Below, one piece after another: positions 35,101 through 44,735 of a DNA stretch of 64,000 nucleotides; within the stretch, counting starts at the first letter, position 1; every line of letters starts with the position of its first letter. Where the stretch lies: contig MU867077.1 of assembly GCA_033725935.1 (NCBI GenBank), positions 434,001 through 498,000 on the forward strand, read 5' to 3'. This stretch comes from Cladorrhinum sp. PSN259 (lineage: Eukaryota; Ascomycota; Sordariomycetes; Sordariales; Podosporaceae). The position numbers and the translations under genes are program-made. The notes below the pieces were generated by a model. The model was given only the letters and a program-made list of their open reading frames with translations. It searched no databases and was not told where the DNA came from.

Positions 35101-35472
35101 GCGAACCGTCTTTTCTCCAACAGACTCGCTTTTCTTGACTGGCATGACGCGCAAGACGCATCGCATGAACTCGTTGTTGAAATCATCCTCGTCAAACTCT
35201 TCGGTGGTGGCCGCCTTCTTGGCACTTGTTGGCTCGTAGCAGCAAGCTTCCTGAATTTTGCGCAGAGTGACGGCTAGTTTGCGGTGAGAGGCGGTGGTGC
35301 GCTGCGCATCGCGGAACACGACGGCGACTTGCTTGCGTAGGGCCGAGTCGGGGGTCTCGGTAGGAACGTCGATGCTACTGTGGGATACTGCGCGCGACGC
35401 TTGCGTAGACCGTGATGCTGTCGTCCCTCCCGCCGCTGTTGACGACCTCGTCGACCTCGTCGCTCGAGGCAT
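32160..35472 (-). CDS. YCG1: Condensin complex subunit 3 (Ycg1/CAP-G)
   Basis: Two exons, 32778-35472 and 32160-32710, with a 67-nt intron (GTACGT...CAG), give 1081 residues. It is a HEAT-repeat subunit that, with Brn1/CAP-H, holds DNA in the condensin ring during mitotic chromosome condensation. The conserved N-terminal part is visible (VGEKTVRFIGLFLRHS, then HLMETILPLLQAKDKFVRYR), then successive HEAT helices (AVLGLGRLAG, DVRRSLLVNLP, RAVYSRLLPALGDF). The Cnd3-type second half (GLLCLGLCSLLD to YFLPVFCYSR) and a strongly acidic C-terminal tail follow (EEEDEDEEEEEDDTL). An acidic Ser-rich loop (DDDESFHSARSEVSDDD) may be phosphorylated. It is transcribed divergently from NOP4. Confidence 0.95.
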
Positions 35473-35861
35473 TGTGGGCGGTGATTGTCAGAATGTTCCG
35501 ATTCCGCTCCTATGTCGCAATATCCGTGTTTGTTTCGAGCGGTATTCGTTACTAACCTTTTGATCGCATCAAGCTCATAGTCGGGTGTGGGGGTTGTGTC
35601 GCAAAAGTGGTTGATTGAAAGACAAGGAAGGAGAGGGCCTGAATGTTGTTTGTTTACCAATTATTTGCCTGATTGAGTTTAGCTTGGGCAGGTTTGGAGG
35701 GGTCCCTCCCCCGACTTGTCAGTTTTGTTGCCCCACAAATCCGACGATAAGCCTCTTATCGTGTGCTCTGCTCTAGGTTTTTTTTTTCAATTGAGCAGGG
35801 GAGCTCCAAATTCCACCGAATAATCCCAAAGACGACGAGTCCCACAGCACACATATCGACA
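35473..35861. promoter_or_regulatory. Bidirectional promoter, condensin YCG1 / NOP4
   Basis: 389 bp separate the two divergent start codons, so both promoters fit here. A T9 run lies at 35780-35788, close to the NOP4 side. No gene is present. Confidence 0.6.
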
Positions 35862-38234
35862 ATGGGAGTTCCAGGCGACAAGAAGCGCCAACGCGATGCG
35901 GACGAGGTTCCAGTGGGAGCTAGCGGTGAATCAAATGGACATACTTCGAAGAAAGCCAGAGTCGACTCAAATAGGTCACTCTTCGTGCGATCGCTGCCCC
36001 CAAATGCGACCAGCGAATCCCTTACAGATTTCTTCTCCCAACACTACCCGGTCAAGCACGCAACCGTCGTGCTCGATCCCAAGACTAAAGAGTCCAGAGG
36101 CTACGGTTTCGTCTCGTTCGCCGACCCTGAGGATGCAACTGAGGCAAAGGAGAAGCTGAACAACCATGATTTCGGTGGCCGCAAGCTGAGACTCGACATT
36201 GCCCAGCCTCGTCTCCGCGATGCATCCAAGGCGACTCCTGCCGTCGCATCCAAAGTGGTCGAGGAGAAGAGGAAGCGAGAGGAGGAGATGACCGAGGCTC
36301 GCAAAGCGCCAAAGCTCATCATTCGCAACTTGCCATGGAGCATCAAGCACGCCGACCAGCTTACGAAGCTCTTCCAGAGCTTTGGCAAGGTCAAATTCGC
36401 TGATTTGCCAGGCCAAAAAGGAAAGATGGCTGGTTTCGGTTTCGTCACTCTTCGCGGTCGCAAGAATGCTGAGAACGCCATGGAGGCCTTGAATGGCAAG
36501 GAAATTGATGGACGAACAATCGCAGTGGATTGGGCGGTTGACAAAGAGACTTGGAAACAACAAACTGAAGGGGATGAGGAGAAGGCAGATGAGGACGACA
36601 AGAAGAGCGCAAAGGTCAAGAAAGCCAAGAAACCTGAGAAGGAGGAAGCGGAAGAGGAAGACGACCCGAACATGACTCAAGCCGACCGCGACTTGGCCAA
36701 TTTCTTCAAGAACTATGGTGAGAATCTGGAAGACGAAGAGGATGAAGATGATGAGGACAAAGATAAGGAGGACGAGCACGAGGACGAGGATGAAGATGGG
36801 GTCATGGAGGATACGGACAAGGAGACGGACAGCGAGGATGACGATGAATTTGAGACTGAACTCTCAGATGTATTTGAGGACGAGGAGGATGCTGCAGCCA
36901 AGAAGAAGCTTGCCGACGACAACTCAACAACTCTTTTCATTCGCAACCTCCCGTACACCACCACCGACGAGCAACTAAAAGAAAAATTCACCATCTTCGG
37001 CGCAGTGAGGTACGCAAGAGTAGTAAAAGAGCGCGGCACCGACCGGCCAGCTGGTACTGGCTTCGTCTGCTTCTTTAACCCCGAGGAAGCGAAAGCCTGC
37101 CTAAAAGGTGCGCCCCGACACCAGCCCGCTCCTACACTGGCCAAGCACTCTGTTCTGCAAAACGACACTCTCGACCCCGAAGGTAAGTACACAATGGATG
37201 GACGCGTACTCCAGGTCGTTCAGGCAGTCAACAAGGATGAGGCTTCCCGTCTCGCGGATGTCACCACGTACAAGAAGAACAGGGACAAGAGAAGGCTCTT
37301 CCTCCTTGCCGAGGGATCCATTCCCGCCAGCTCTCCCCTTTTCGCCAAGCTTTCTGCTCAGGAAGTCAAGCTTCGCGAGCAGAGTGCGAAGCAACGCAAG
37401 AAGCTGATCGAATCCAACCCGGCTTTGCATCTCAGTTTGACTCGTCTTGCTGTCCGCAACATTCCGAATAACATCGATTCCAAGGGACTCAAAGCGTTGG
37501 CGCGTGAAGCTGTTGTTGGCTTCGCCAAGGACGTCAAGGAAGGCAAGCGTGCTCCTATTTCCAAGGAAGAGAACTTGCGTGGTGGTGAGCAGGATAAGGA
37601 AGCCGAACATCGCAGGAAAGAAAAGGGCAAGGGTGTGGTCAGCCAAGCCAAGATTGTATTTGAGACTACCCACGGCCAGAAAGTGGAAGAGAAGAAGGCT
37701 GCCGGCGCTGGCAAGAGCAGAGGGTACGGTTTCATCGAGTACTCGTCTCACCGCTGGGCTCTAATGGGTCTGCGGTGGCTCAACGGCCATGCGTTGAAGA
37801 ATGAGCAGGGCAAGACGCAGAGATTGGTTGTCGAGTTTGCTATTGAGAATGCGAATGTTGTCCAGAGACGAAAGCAGCACGAAGAGAAGATCAAGACTCT
37901 GGGGCCTAGGGAGCCAGGCGCAAAAGCCAGGGACATGGAGGAGAAGAATAAGAAGAAGCGCGGCAAGAAGGGTAGGGCTGAGGAGCCGGATTGGAAGGCG
38001 GCCAAAAAGGCCAGGGGTGACTGGAATAAGAGTACCAAGGGCAAGAAGTCAGCGGATAACAAGGGTGGTGATGAGAAGGCGGGTAAGCGGAAGAAGGGTG
38101 GTGAGGACAGGGGGCTGTTGGATAAGGCGGGGAGGAAGAACGTCGATACTAAACTGGCTATGAGGACGCAGATTGTACAGAGGAAAAGAGAAATGCGGAA
38201 GAAGAAGAGTGAGGTAAGGGCTGGAAAGAAATGA
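35862..38234 (+). CDS. NOP4: Nucleolar RNA-binding protein Nop4 (RBM28-like), four RRMs
   Basis: An intronless frame, 790 residues from the ATG at 35862. This start is preceded by CGACA, a good fungal context. An in-frame ATG 99 bases upstream would add 33 residues of leader-like sequence and is less likely. RRM1 spans about 39-116 (SLFVRSLPPNATSES, RGYGFVSF). RRM2 spans about 150-225 (KLIIRNLPWSIKHADQL, GFGFVTL). An acidic block about 270-350 precedes RRM3 (TLFIRNLPYTTTDEQLKEKF, GTGFVCF), and a split RRM4 follows (RLAVRNIPNNIDSKGLK ... SRGYGFIEY). The C-terminus is very Lys/Arg-rich, a nucleolar signal. Nop4 is needed for pre-rRNA processing of the 60S subunit. Confidence 0.95.
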   Translation: MGVPGDKKRQRDADEVPVGASGESNGHTSKKARVDSNRSLFVRSLPPNATSESLTDFFSQHYPVKHATVVLDPKTKESRGYGFVSFADPEDATEAKEKLNNHDFGGRKLRLDIAQPRLRDASKATPAVASKVVEEKRKREEEMTEARKAPKLIIRNLPWSIKHADQLTKLFQSFGKVKFADLPGQKGKMAGFGFVTLRGRKNAENAMEALNGKEIDGRTIAVDWAVDKETWKQQTEGDEEKADEDDKKSAKVKKAKKPEKEEAEEEDDPNMTQADRDLANFFKNYGENLEDEEDEDDEDKDKEDEHEDEDEDGVMEDTDKETDSEDDDEFETELSDVFEDEEDAAAKKKLADDNSTTLFIRNLPYTTTDEQLKEKFTIFGAVRYARVVKERGTDRPAGTGFVCFFNPEEAKACLKGAPRHQPAPTLAKHSVLQNDTLDPEGKYTMDGRVLQVVQAVNKDEASRLADVTTYKKNRDKRRLFLLAEGSIPASSPLFAKLSAQEVKLREQSAKQRKKLIESNPALHLSLTRLAVRNIPNNIDSKGLKALAREAVVGFAKDVKEGKRAPISKEENLRGGEQDKEAEHRRKEKGKGVVSQAKIVFETTHGQKVEEKKAAGAGKSRGYGFIEYSSHRWALMGLRWLNGHALKNEQGKTQRLVVEFAIENANVVQRRKQHEEKIKTLGPREPGAKARDMEEKNKKKRGKKGRAEEPDWKAAKKARGDWNKSTKGKKSADNKGGDEKAGKRKKGGEDRGLLDKAGRKNVDTKLAMRTQIVQRKREMRKKKSEVRAGKK

Positions 38235-39020
38235 GGGGCGAGCGGAGTGACAGATATCCATTTGATTTTAATACTTAGCATTGAGTCAATAATATGTACA
38301 GGCGTCAACAGCACATAGAATGGGGTCAATCATATATACAACGGGGTTGAAATGCAAAGAGGGGAGTTAGAAATATATTTTGATGTGTGACAGCATATTA
38401 CAAAGGGCTAGGATTGCGAAAAGGGAGTCAAGCATAGAGAGGTATCTGATATTGAAGCAGCTTCGTTCCAGAACCTGATTCTTGAGCGATTTATCTTTCA
38501 TGCTTGCTCAAAGCTCAGAAATACACTGCATGCATTATTGTTTTCTCTCTCAAGTCTTTTTCCAGATATGTCGAGAGGCCTCTCTGGTCTTCACCCTTTC
38601 TCTACAGTTCCAAATGACGTTTTTACTTCGTACAGCCTACAGTTTCATCCCAAAGTCTTATATTTCTAGTTATATACTTCTGTTACAGTAAAACTTTTAT
38701 TCATCCATATCGCAATCCCGAATCATCATGCATCATCAACTTCAGAACACCAGTGAAGCAACTAAATGTCCCTACTTCTCACTTGATTGCTCTGCAATTA
38801 CACATCAACACCCGGTTTTCTTCGGGTTCCATATCCTTACTTCCCATCTTCTCTTATCACATTGATGTCCCTTTCCGGGTTCCACAAACAAACACGATGG
38901 AAGGAGAAAAGAGCACAAACCTCAAAGCGGCCAGCACTCCTGTGCTTTATCTAACTCGCCGTTTATGAAGGCTGCTTCCGCGACGTATTTCACAACACAG
39001 CTTCGTAGCGATATTGTAAT
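38235..39020. other. Intergenic, NOP4 3' flank to tRNA-Gln
   Basis: About 790 bp with no gene seen. Two short plus-strand frames (60-70 codons) are hydrophobic and without family features. Confidence 0.5.
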
Positions 39021-39113
39021 GGTTGTATAGTGTAGCGGTTATCACTCCGGATTCTGATGGATATTTTCAGAAAAAAATATTCCGGCAACCCCGGTTCGAT
39101 TCCGGGTACGACC
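39021..39113 (+). tRNA. tRNA-Gln (anticodon CUG) with a 22-nt intron
   Basis: The cloverleaf is complete. Acceptor stem GGTTGTA pairs with TACGACC (one G-U), D stem GTG/CAC encloses TAGCGGTTAT, anticodon stem CCGGA pairs with TCCGG, and the T arm is CCCGG-TTCGATT-CCGGG. The anticodon CTG is at 39054-39056. The intron (39058-39079) starts after position 37, the standard site. It contains TCAGAA, which pairs perfectly with TTCTGA of the anticodon loop, the anticodon-intron helix recognised by tRNA splicing endonuclease. The mature length is 71 nt. Internal A box (TAGTGTAGCGGTT) and B box (GGTTCGATTCC) promoters are present. Confidence 0.95.
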
Positions 39114-39463
39114 TGTTTATTTTGCTTTTTATTTTTATTTTTGCTCATTCTCGATATATATATATTCTTTTACGTTTTGAATGTTAATATGAATGAGAAA
39201 GAGTGAGTGGGCTCATAGTTATTTGTAATCCAGGACCAGCTATCTAGCTGTTGTTGACTCGAAGTGAGTGTGTGGTGTTTGTTGTATGATGCTAAGTTAT
39301 TAATGCTTCTTGTCTTGGCTATCCGCTTTCTTGTACTTGGCTGAACCCCTCCATGAACCTAAATGACTGTTTCTGTGTCACTTGTGTTCTATGTAGTAAT
39401 GAAGTGTGTTTATACTCTAATATCTCACTGCCTGCCGGTGTCATTCATGCGTTACTCAGGGCG
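39114..39463. other. Intergenic after tRNA-Gln
   Basis: About 350 bp, T-rich, with a small (TA)n tract at 39155-39164. No gene seen. Confidence 0.5.
39126..39141 (+). terminator. Pol III terminator of tRNA-Gln
   Basis: T5 at 39126-39130 and further T runs follow the tRNA within 15-30 nt, as required for Pol III release. Confidence 0.6.
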
Positions 39464-39952
39464 TCACTTGGGAAACTGCCACTTCCTGTACTTCAAATCC
39501 TTCACTCGTCCACCCTCCTGCATATCCGCCTTGGATTTATCAGATGCCGTAGACGCCTTATTCTTCGGCGCTTCGGGTAGTAATTCCAGACGATCAATAA
39601 AGTTGTGGACCCTAGTAATGGCACATTCGCTCTTATTCTTCCATATGATCGAAATCCACATGCCAATATAGCCTCCAACCTTTGTCATATGTTTCGTTCG
39701 TATAGGTCTCCTTGACTAGTGCCCTATCTTTTCCCCTGGTAACATTTGCCTTCCCAACTTTAGTTCCCCTCTAGGGCCGCCCATACTTTCAACCCTTCGA
39801 GTGCAATCATCTTCAACCTGTCATTCAAGGGTAGTTAAGATTTATTCAGCTTATCTGGCAACGTGTTCACCCGATAAAGAAGATATTCAGTCACCTCGCC
39901 CTCCACTTCCCCCCTTTTCAGTCTGCTGAGGTACGGGCGGTTGCCTGTTTTT
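39464..39952 (-). pseudogene. Decayed relative of the adjacent 484-residue protein (relic)
   Basis: Only 39464-39688 is an intact frame (74 codons). Its end, DKSKADMQEGGRVKDLKYRKWQFPK with gaps, resembles the end of the neighbouring protein, DKSELNRQEGDINESRYKKWSFWK: shared DKS, QEG, Y[KR]KW, F and final K, then stop. The DNA is similar too (CCACTTCCTGTACTT against CCACTTCTTGTACCTT). Upstream on the same strand are coding-like pieces in other frames separated by stops, for example LKMIALEGLKVWAALEG and TYDKGWRLYWHVDFDHMEE. I read it as a broken tandem copy. A small spliced gene cannot be ruled out. Confidence 0.45.
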
Positions 39953-39970
39953 ACGATCAATGCACCACTC

Positions 39971-41425
39971 TCACTTCCAGAACGACCACTTCTTGTACCT
40001 TGATTCGTTTATATCCCCTTCTTGACGATTCAGCTCCGACTTATCAACAGCAGGCACCTGACCATCGGGTTCGTGTCTGCCTTTCCAGCGAAGTCCTTGA
40101 CCATCAAATCGTAAAGAAGTCCCACCGAAGTCCAGCTCAAGCAGCGGAGGGATAATCTTCACCACCTCGCCGGTGGAAGGATTCCTCCAGAGAGTTGAGG
40201 TTTGAGTGCCTATAGGCCTTCCAGAAGCATCCGCAAGCGGGTTCGTGGTGGTCTCCCTGACGAGCCCATCCTCTTCGAACCTCGTGACCTTGCCCTTGGA
40301 CACGATTAGCCCTTTAGCTATCTGCTCCAACATCGAAGTGTTTCGGTCGCATGACCTCCGCCCAGCCGTATCCATCAGTTCTCTGTGGCCTTTCATTAAC
40401 GCGACGATGAGCATGATATTTGAAGCCACCACCTCTTTTACGTCCCCCTTCTTGACCCTTTCCATCTCTGCCTCACGAACCACCCCGATATCCTCGCGCA
40501 CCCCCTTTGCTAATACCATTGATGCCTCGATCTGCTGAGACTGCTCTAAAAATAATCGCCCCACCTGTGTGAGGGAAGCAGTCTCGTAACGTTTCCTCCG
40601 CAGCTTTGCCGCGAGACCCTCTGATTGCCTCTTGGCAACCCACTCCTCCATTGTCCGCGGCGTCTCCTTGACTGGCAGATATGAATGAAGCGCTTCGTTG
40701 AGGATACTTCTAAGCATCATGCTTATTCCCCTGACCGCCTCCTTCACCGTCCCCTCCAAGAAGGGTAACCGTGCCCCAATATCGTAGTGCCCGATGGTTG
40801 CAGGGATCTCGCGAATAGTTGACAACTCCGTCATTTCAAGTCCGGAGCTGATGCGGATCAAGTCCTCAAAGGCATCGTACCACGTGCATGCAGGGGTGTT
40901 GGAACCAGCCAGAAAGCCTCCTTCTTCCCCTCCTCCTCGGGCCGTGGGTTCCCATCCCAGTTCCGCGGTGAGGCGTATGGGCGAGTAGGTGCTCCTGTTG
41001 AAAAACATTTTTGTTGCCATCTGACATTCCTCCTCGCCGTGGCCGCAGAGTTTGGTGATTGTTTTTTCAAGGTCGCGCGAGCTTGCCTCAAGGTGGCGAA
41101 GCTTTTTAGCAGGGTTGAAGAACTTTGAACCATCATTGTTGGCTTCATAGAGGTCGAGTTCTGTCTGGGGTCCGTCGGCGGTGTCGTTGATAGGATTGTC
41201 AGCCAGAGTGAACGGATTGATGCATGGATTATCCTCTGCAACTTTTTTTTGGATGAATTCAATCATCTTGAAAGCTCTGTGCTGCGTGACATTAGGAAAA
41301 CAAATGGGGAAGAATTTGAAACCACTGTACCAAGCAGCCAGCAAGAAAGGAAGCAAAAATTCGGTCCCCCGCTCGCACCTCGGAGGTGTCGCGGGGGTGG
41401 TATGTGTGGCGCGAAGCGTGTCCAA
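39971..41425 (-). CDS. Hypothetical fungal protein, 484 residues
   Basis: A long intronless frame that I do not recognise. The N-terminus has a hydrophobic stretch (FLLPFLLAAWYSGFKFFPICF) that could be a membrane helix or an unspliced leader; translation could instead begin at MIEFIQKKVAEDNP (about residue 54). The middle is helical and charged (EGLAAKLRRKRYETASLTQV to NIMLIVALMKGHRELMD). The end is a compact conserved-looking tail, RYKKWSFWK. The same tail recurs in the relic next door, which supports a real gene family that duplicated locally. Length and codon use support a true gene. No catalytic motif is visible, and no function is proposed. Confidence 0.75.
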   Translation of the reverse strand: MDTLRATHTTPATPPRCERGTEFLLPFLLAAWYSGFKFFPICFPNVTQHRAFKMIEFIQKKVAEDNPCINPFTLADNPINDTADGPQTELDLYEANNDGSKFFNPAKKLRHLEASSRDLEKTITKLCGHGEEECQMATKMFFNRSTYSPIRLTAELGWEPTARGGGEEGGFLAGSNTPACTWYDAFEDLIRISSGLEMTELSTIREIPATIGHYDIGARLPFLEGTVKEAVRGISMMLRSILNEALHSYLPVKETPRTMEEWVAKRQSEGLAAKLRRKRYETASLTQVGRLFLEQSQQIEASMVLAKGVREDIGVVREAEMERVKKGDVKEVVASNIMLIVALMKGHRELMDTAGRRSCDRNTSMLEQIAKGLIVSKGKVTRFEEDGLVRETTTNPLADASGRPIGTQTSTLWRNPSTGEVVKIIPPLLELDFGGTSLRFDGQGLRWKGRHEPDGQVPAVDKSELNRQEGDINESRYKKWSFWK

Positions 41426-41633
41426 TAGGATGTTTTAATGTTTCAGACATTTATATGAGCAGTCGCATTTACACAGTGTCCCAAACGACCAAGAAATCGG
41501 ATAACCCGTATACCCATATGCATAAAGTTCGATAACCTGCCAATATTCCCTAAAATAACCCCATGCGATTCGACGAGGAAAAAAGAAGGAAGAAAAAAAA
41601 AGGAGACATCACCCTTTGACATTCATTTCGCCA

Positions 41634-43698
41634 TTAGCAAACTCTCACACCGCAAACCTCAACCCCCTTGGTCAGCACAACCGCCCTCTTGCCAGAGAAG
41701 TACCTTGCAACGACCTCCTTGACAAAGTCTGCATCCGCCTGACTCCAGACATCAAGCCCCATCTGAGCGAGCGCGTCACTATCCACTCTGACCCAGCTTC
41801 CACCCTGGTCTTGATTCAAGAGCCTCTCTTGGTCATCGCCCTCACCTTCACTTAGGACTGCTGGCTCAGTATAGTCTATGTCCAAATCCAGAAAATCATC
41901 GTCATCGCTTGAATCAACAATATCCGCCAAAACCCCCAGAATCGAAGTAGTTAGTCGGTGAAAGTACGCTATTATCGCTAACTCGATTCTCGCCCTGTCA
42001 TCATCATTGCCGTCCAGTTCGCCACCGTTGGGTTGACGAGCTGTCAACGACGTTAGCGAATCAAACACGCTGGCAGACGTTGTTCCGAAACTGGTTCTCC
42101 TTTGCGGGGCAGCTGTCATAGAGGGAGACACTGGTGGACCGAGATCCGCGAGCAGCGCTGCATCATGACCCTGCTCATCCACCTCGTCTGAATGCCGCTT
42201 CTCACCAGCCGAAGCCCACCACATGAACCCATTATATGCGAGAGATGCCCAGGTTGTGGGCTCAACAATCTTGTCAGCTTCATCGTCGGCTATCGTCATT
42301 GCGGGGCGAACACCTGCCGCCGTGCCGGGACGTGACGAAGCAGCCTGTTTGTTATCAGAGAGACAGATGGCTGGCGTCGATGGTGTGCCGACATCACTCG
42401 TCTCCGAGCGGGGACTTCGGGGGTTTGTTTGAACTGCTTGAGCGTCTGAGGATGAAGCGGCCGCGAGACGAGCGAGACCTGCCCTGAGAGAGCGGAATCG
42501 GCGGAGGTCGCGCTGGCTGGCTTTGACGGGAACGCCTTTGGGACACTCAACAATGGGCCAGACCTTTTCCTTGGCGTTGGAAGAATGCGGTGGTGGCATG
42601 GTAATGAGCATGTCCCAAAGACCACCCTTCATGGCTAGGATACTATCCGTAGTGCAGGCAATCCAACCCGAACTTGTGTCATCGCTGCTGGCCGGGTCCG
42701 CGGAGTCATCGTCTTGAGTCGAGCGCCGCTTCAAAGTAGCTTGGTGCTCGAGGAGATATGAAATATCATGTACACCAATGGTGAAAAGTGGTCTTAAACG
42801 CTGGACGGGAGCAGCTGGATCGATTACGTCGCAAACAGACAAAGGAATATTTGACAGGACGGAAATATCGTACACTATGCGGTAAACAGGTAAGCAACCA
42901 GGAGAGTGAACTGACTGGCAAGAAAGACATACCATAATTGCACACCTCATGCACCGGCGCATGGCAGGAAATCAGAATGCGCTTGCGCAACAGAGCAGCG
43001 CGGTGAATAGGGAATATCAACGGGCCGAAAATATCAAGCAAAGAGGTAAGGCTCCAGGCAGGGTGGAATGGCGAAAGCCTATGGCCTGGTGGTATCAGGG
43101 CAGTCCCGTCCGAAGCAGACCTATTCCTAGTGTGTCCTTTCCCCAGTCCGGGACGAAGAGCCCTGAAGCTGAAGGCAGGCGAGGCCAGAGCAGCTTCTTT
43201 CAGGGGTTGTGGTACCGATGTCTCACGGGCTCCATTCCTATCCCAGTATTCTTCCAGCAGCCGTATCTGTTCCCTATCTTCAGCCAGCTTGCTGGCAATG
43301 GTTTGCAAACCCTCTGCGTGGCGCCAAGCCCTCCCCAGTCGACCGTAGCTAAGAGGCACCAAAACTCCAACGGCAATCATACGGGCATGGCGGGTCTCTT
43401 CCTCTTCTGTTGGGATGTTGACAAATGCGCTGAGGCCAGCATGGGCGCCATCGTGGACGAAGTAAATGAGGTCGTTAGAGACGGTGTGCAAGCCCGACGG
43501 TAAGCTTTTGTACTCGACGGCGCCCTCGAGCTCGAGTCCCTCCACTGCGCGCTTCCAGACAATGGTGTAGCCTGCTTTGACGTCAAATTCAATCAGAAAC
43601 AGGGCAGAAATCGGTGGGAGGTCTGGTAGGACGGCTGGGGAAGCGGGTTGCGGCAGGTGAACCGAAAGGGCCGGTTGGCCGCGACGGGAAGCTGCCAT
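41634..43698 (-). CDS. DENND11/LCHN-family protein (Anr2-like)
   Basis: Two exons, 42933-43698 and 41634-42874, with a 58-nt intron (GTATGT...TAG), give 668 residues. The N-terminal part has the LCHN/DENN opening strand, ISALFLIEFDVKAGYTIVWK, then LPSGLHTVSNDLIYFVHD and HARMIAVGVLVPLSYGRLGR. Then come PFHPAWSLTSLLDIFGPLIF and the ILISCHAPVHEVCNYGVYDI segment, and later FTIGVHDISYL and GWIACTTDSILAMK. The C-terminal part (DUF4484-like) ends DADFVKEVVARYFSGKRAVV. DENN proteins usually regulate Rab GTPases; yeast Anr2 is of unknown function, so a trafficking role is inferred only. The linker is Ser/Pro-rich and probably disordered. Confidence 0.85.
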
Positions 43699-44735
43699 TG
43701 CAATGTATCGCGAACTCGATTGTGAATTTCAACAACTTGGGGAGCCTATTGCCGGCTTGACACCATCATAGGCGTCGGTCAGCTTGTCGAATTGCTGCCG
43801 GGTCTTTACTGTGATGCGCCGGATGTTGATATTGCTGGTGCCATGCGGGAATGTTTTCTTTTCGAACCAGTGAGGTGACGCTTTGTCGTCGTTGTGCCAG
43901 GTGGGAAGAGCTAACGCAGCGCATTGCTAAATTTACTCGGCGCTCGCCCAAGCAGCGCTCAAGGAACCTGGAAGCGAACGCTCCTGTGCCGCGGGGCTAG
44001 ACTTGGATGCCAAGCCATATCTTGTGTCCGGGATGCAAGAATTACACGTGATAGACAAACTTCACCTTTTTCTCACCCAAGTATAAGGATATATCGACGA
44101 GGGTCCTTTCTTCCTAAATGCGGTTCATCCGGGATTTGTGGGATTTGTGGGACCGGGCTATTTGATTTGGGCCAGATTGATCGGGATCACGCCCAACATT
44201 CCAGCAAAACACTCACGGCCTATGTCTTCGAGTATTCCACCAGTCATAGAAGGCACCTGACCATGGATATCGCATGGGTTTGGCAGCCCAACTATGTTTT
44301 GTTCATCGTGGAGCAACCGACTCAGGAGGTTGTTGATACCTGGTATGGATGGGTACTCGCGAATAGCACTTCCAAATCTAAACTTATGCACTCTTGTTAT
44401 GATGCACTGATCAAGTCAGAGGGAGAATACAAAGACGTTTAGCGTGAAGCAGGAAGCAGGAAGATATGGTATATGTACGGAGCTATCGGGATGTGTAATT
44501 ACCTCGTACCCGTATCCAGTTGGACGTGTTGACGCGTCTAAGCGCAGTGCGTAGCATGTATCAACCCCAGCGCCACTACACTAAATTACAGGGATGATGT
44601 ATCTTACAAGCCCTTGTAAAACATCACTTAGCATTCACCACTTCGAGACACCTTCAGCCAGCCCATTGATTGGTCATCTGTTTGGTGCTTGATTCGACAT
44701 GACAAGTGACCAAACTGCCAGAGTGGTAATAAAAA
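43699..44735. promoter_or_regulatory. Divergent promoter region, DENND11-like / NRDE2
   Basis: About 1.04 kb between divergent starts. It contains a small tandem GGGATTTGT repeat at 44131-44152. A 172-codon frame at 43924-44442 shows no features of a real protein. Confidence 0.5.

Noticed and set aside
43924..44442. 172-codon frame between DENND11-like gene and NRDE2
   Set aside because: Lies in a divergent promoter region; no conserved-looking segment.
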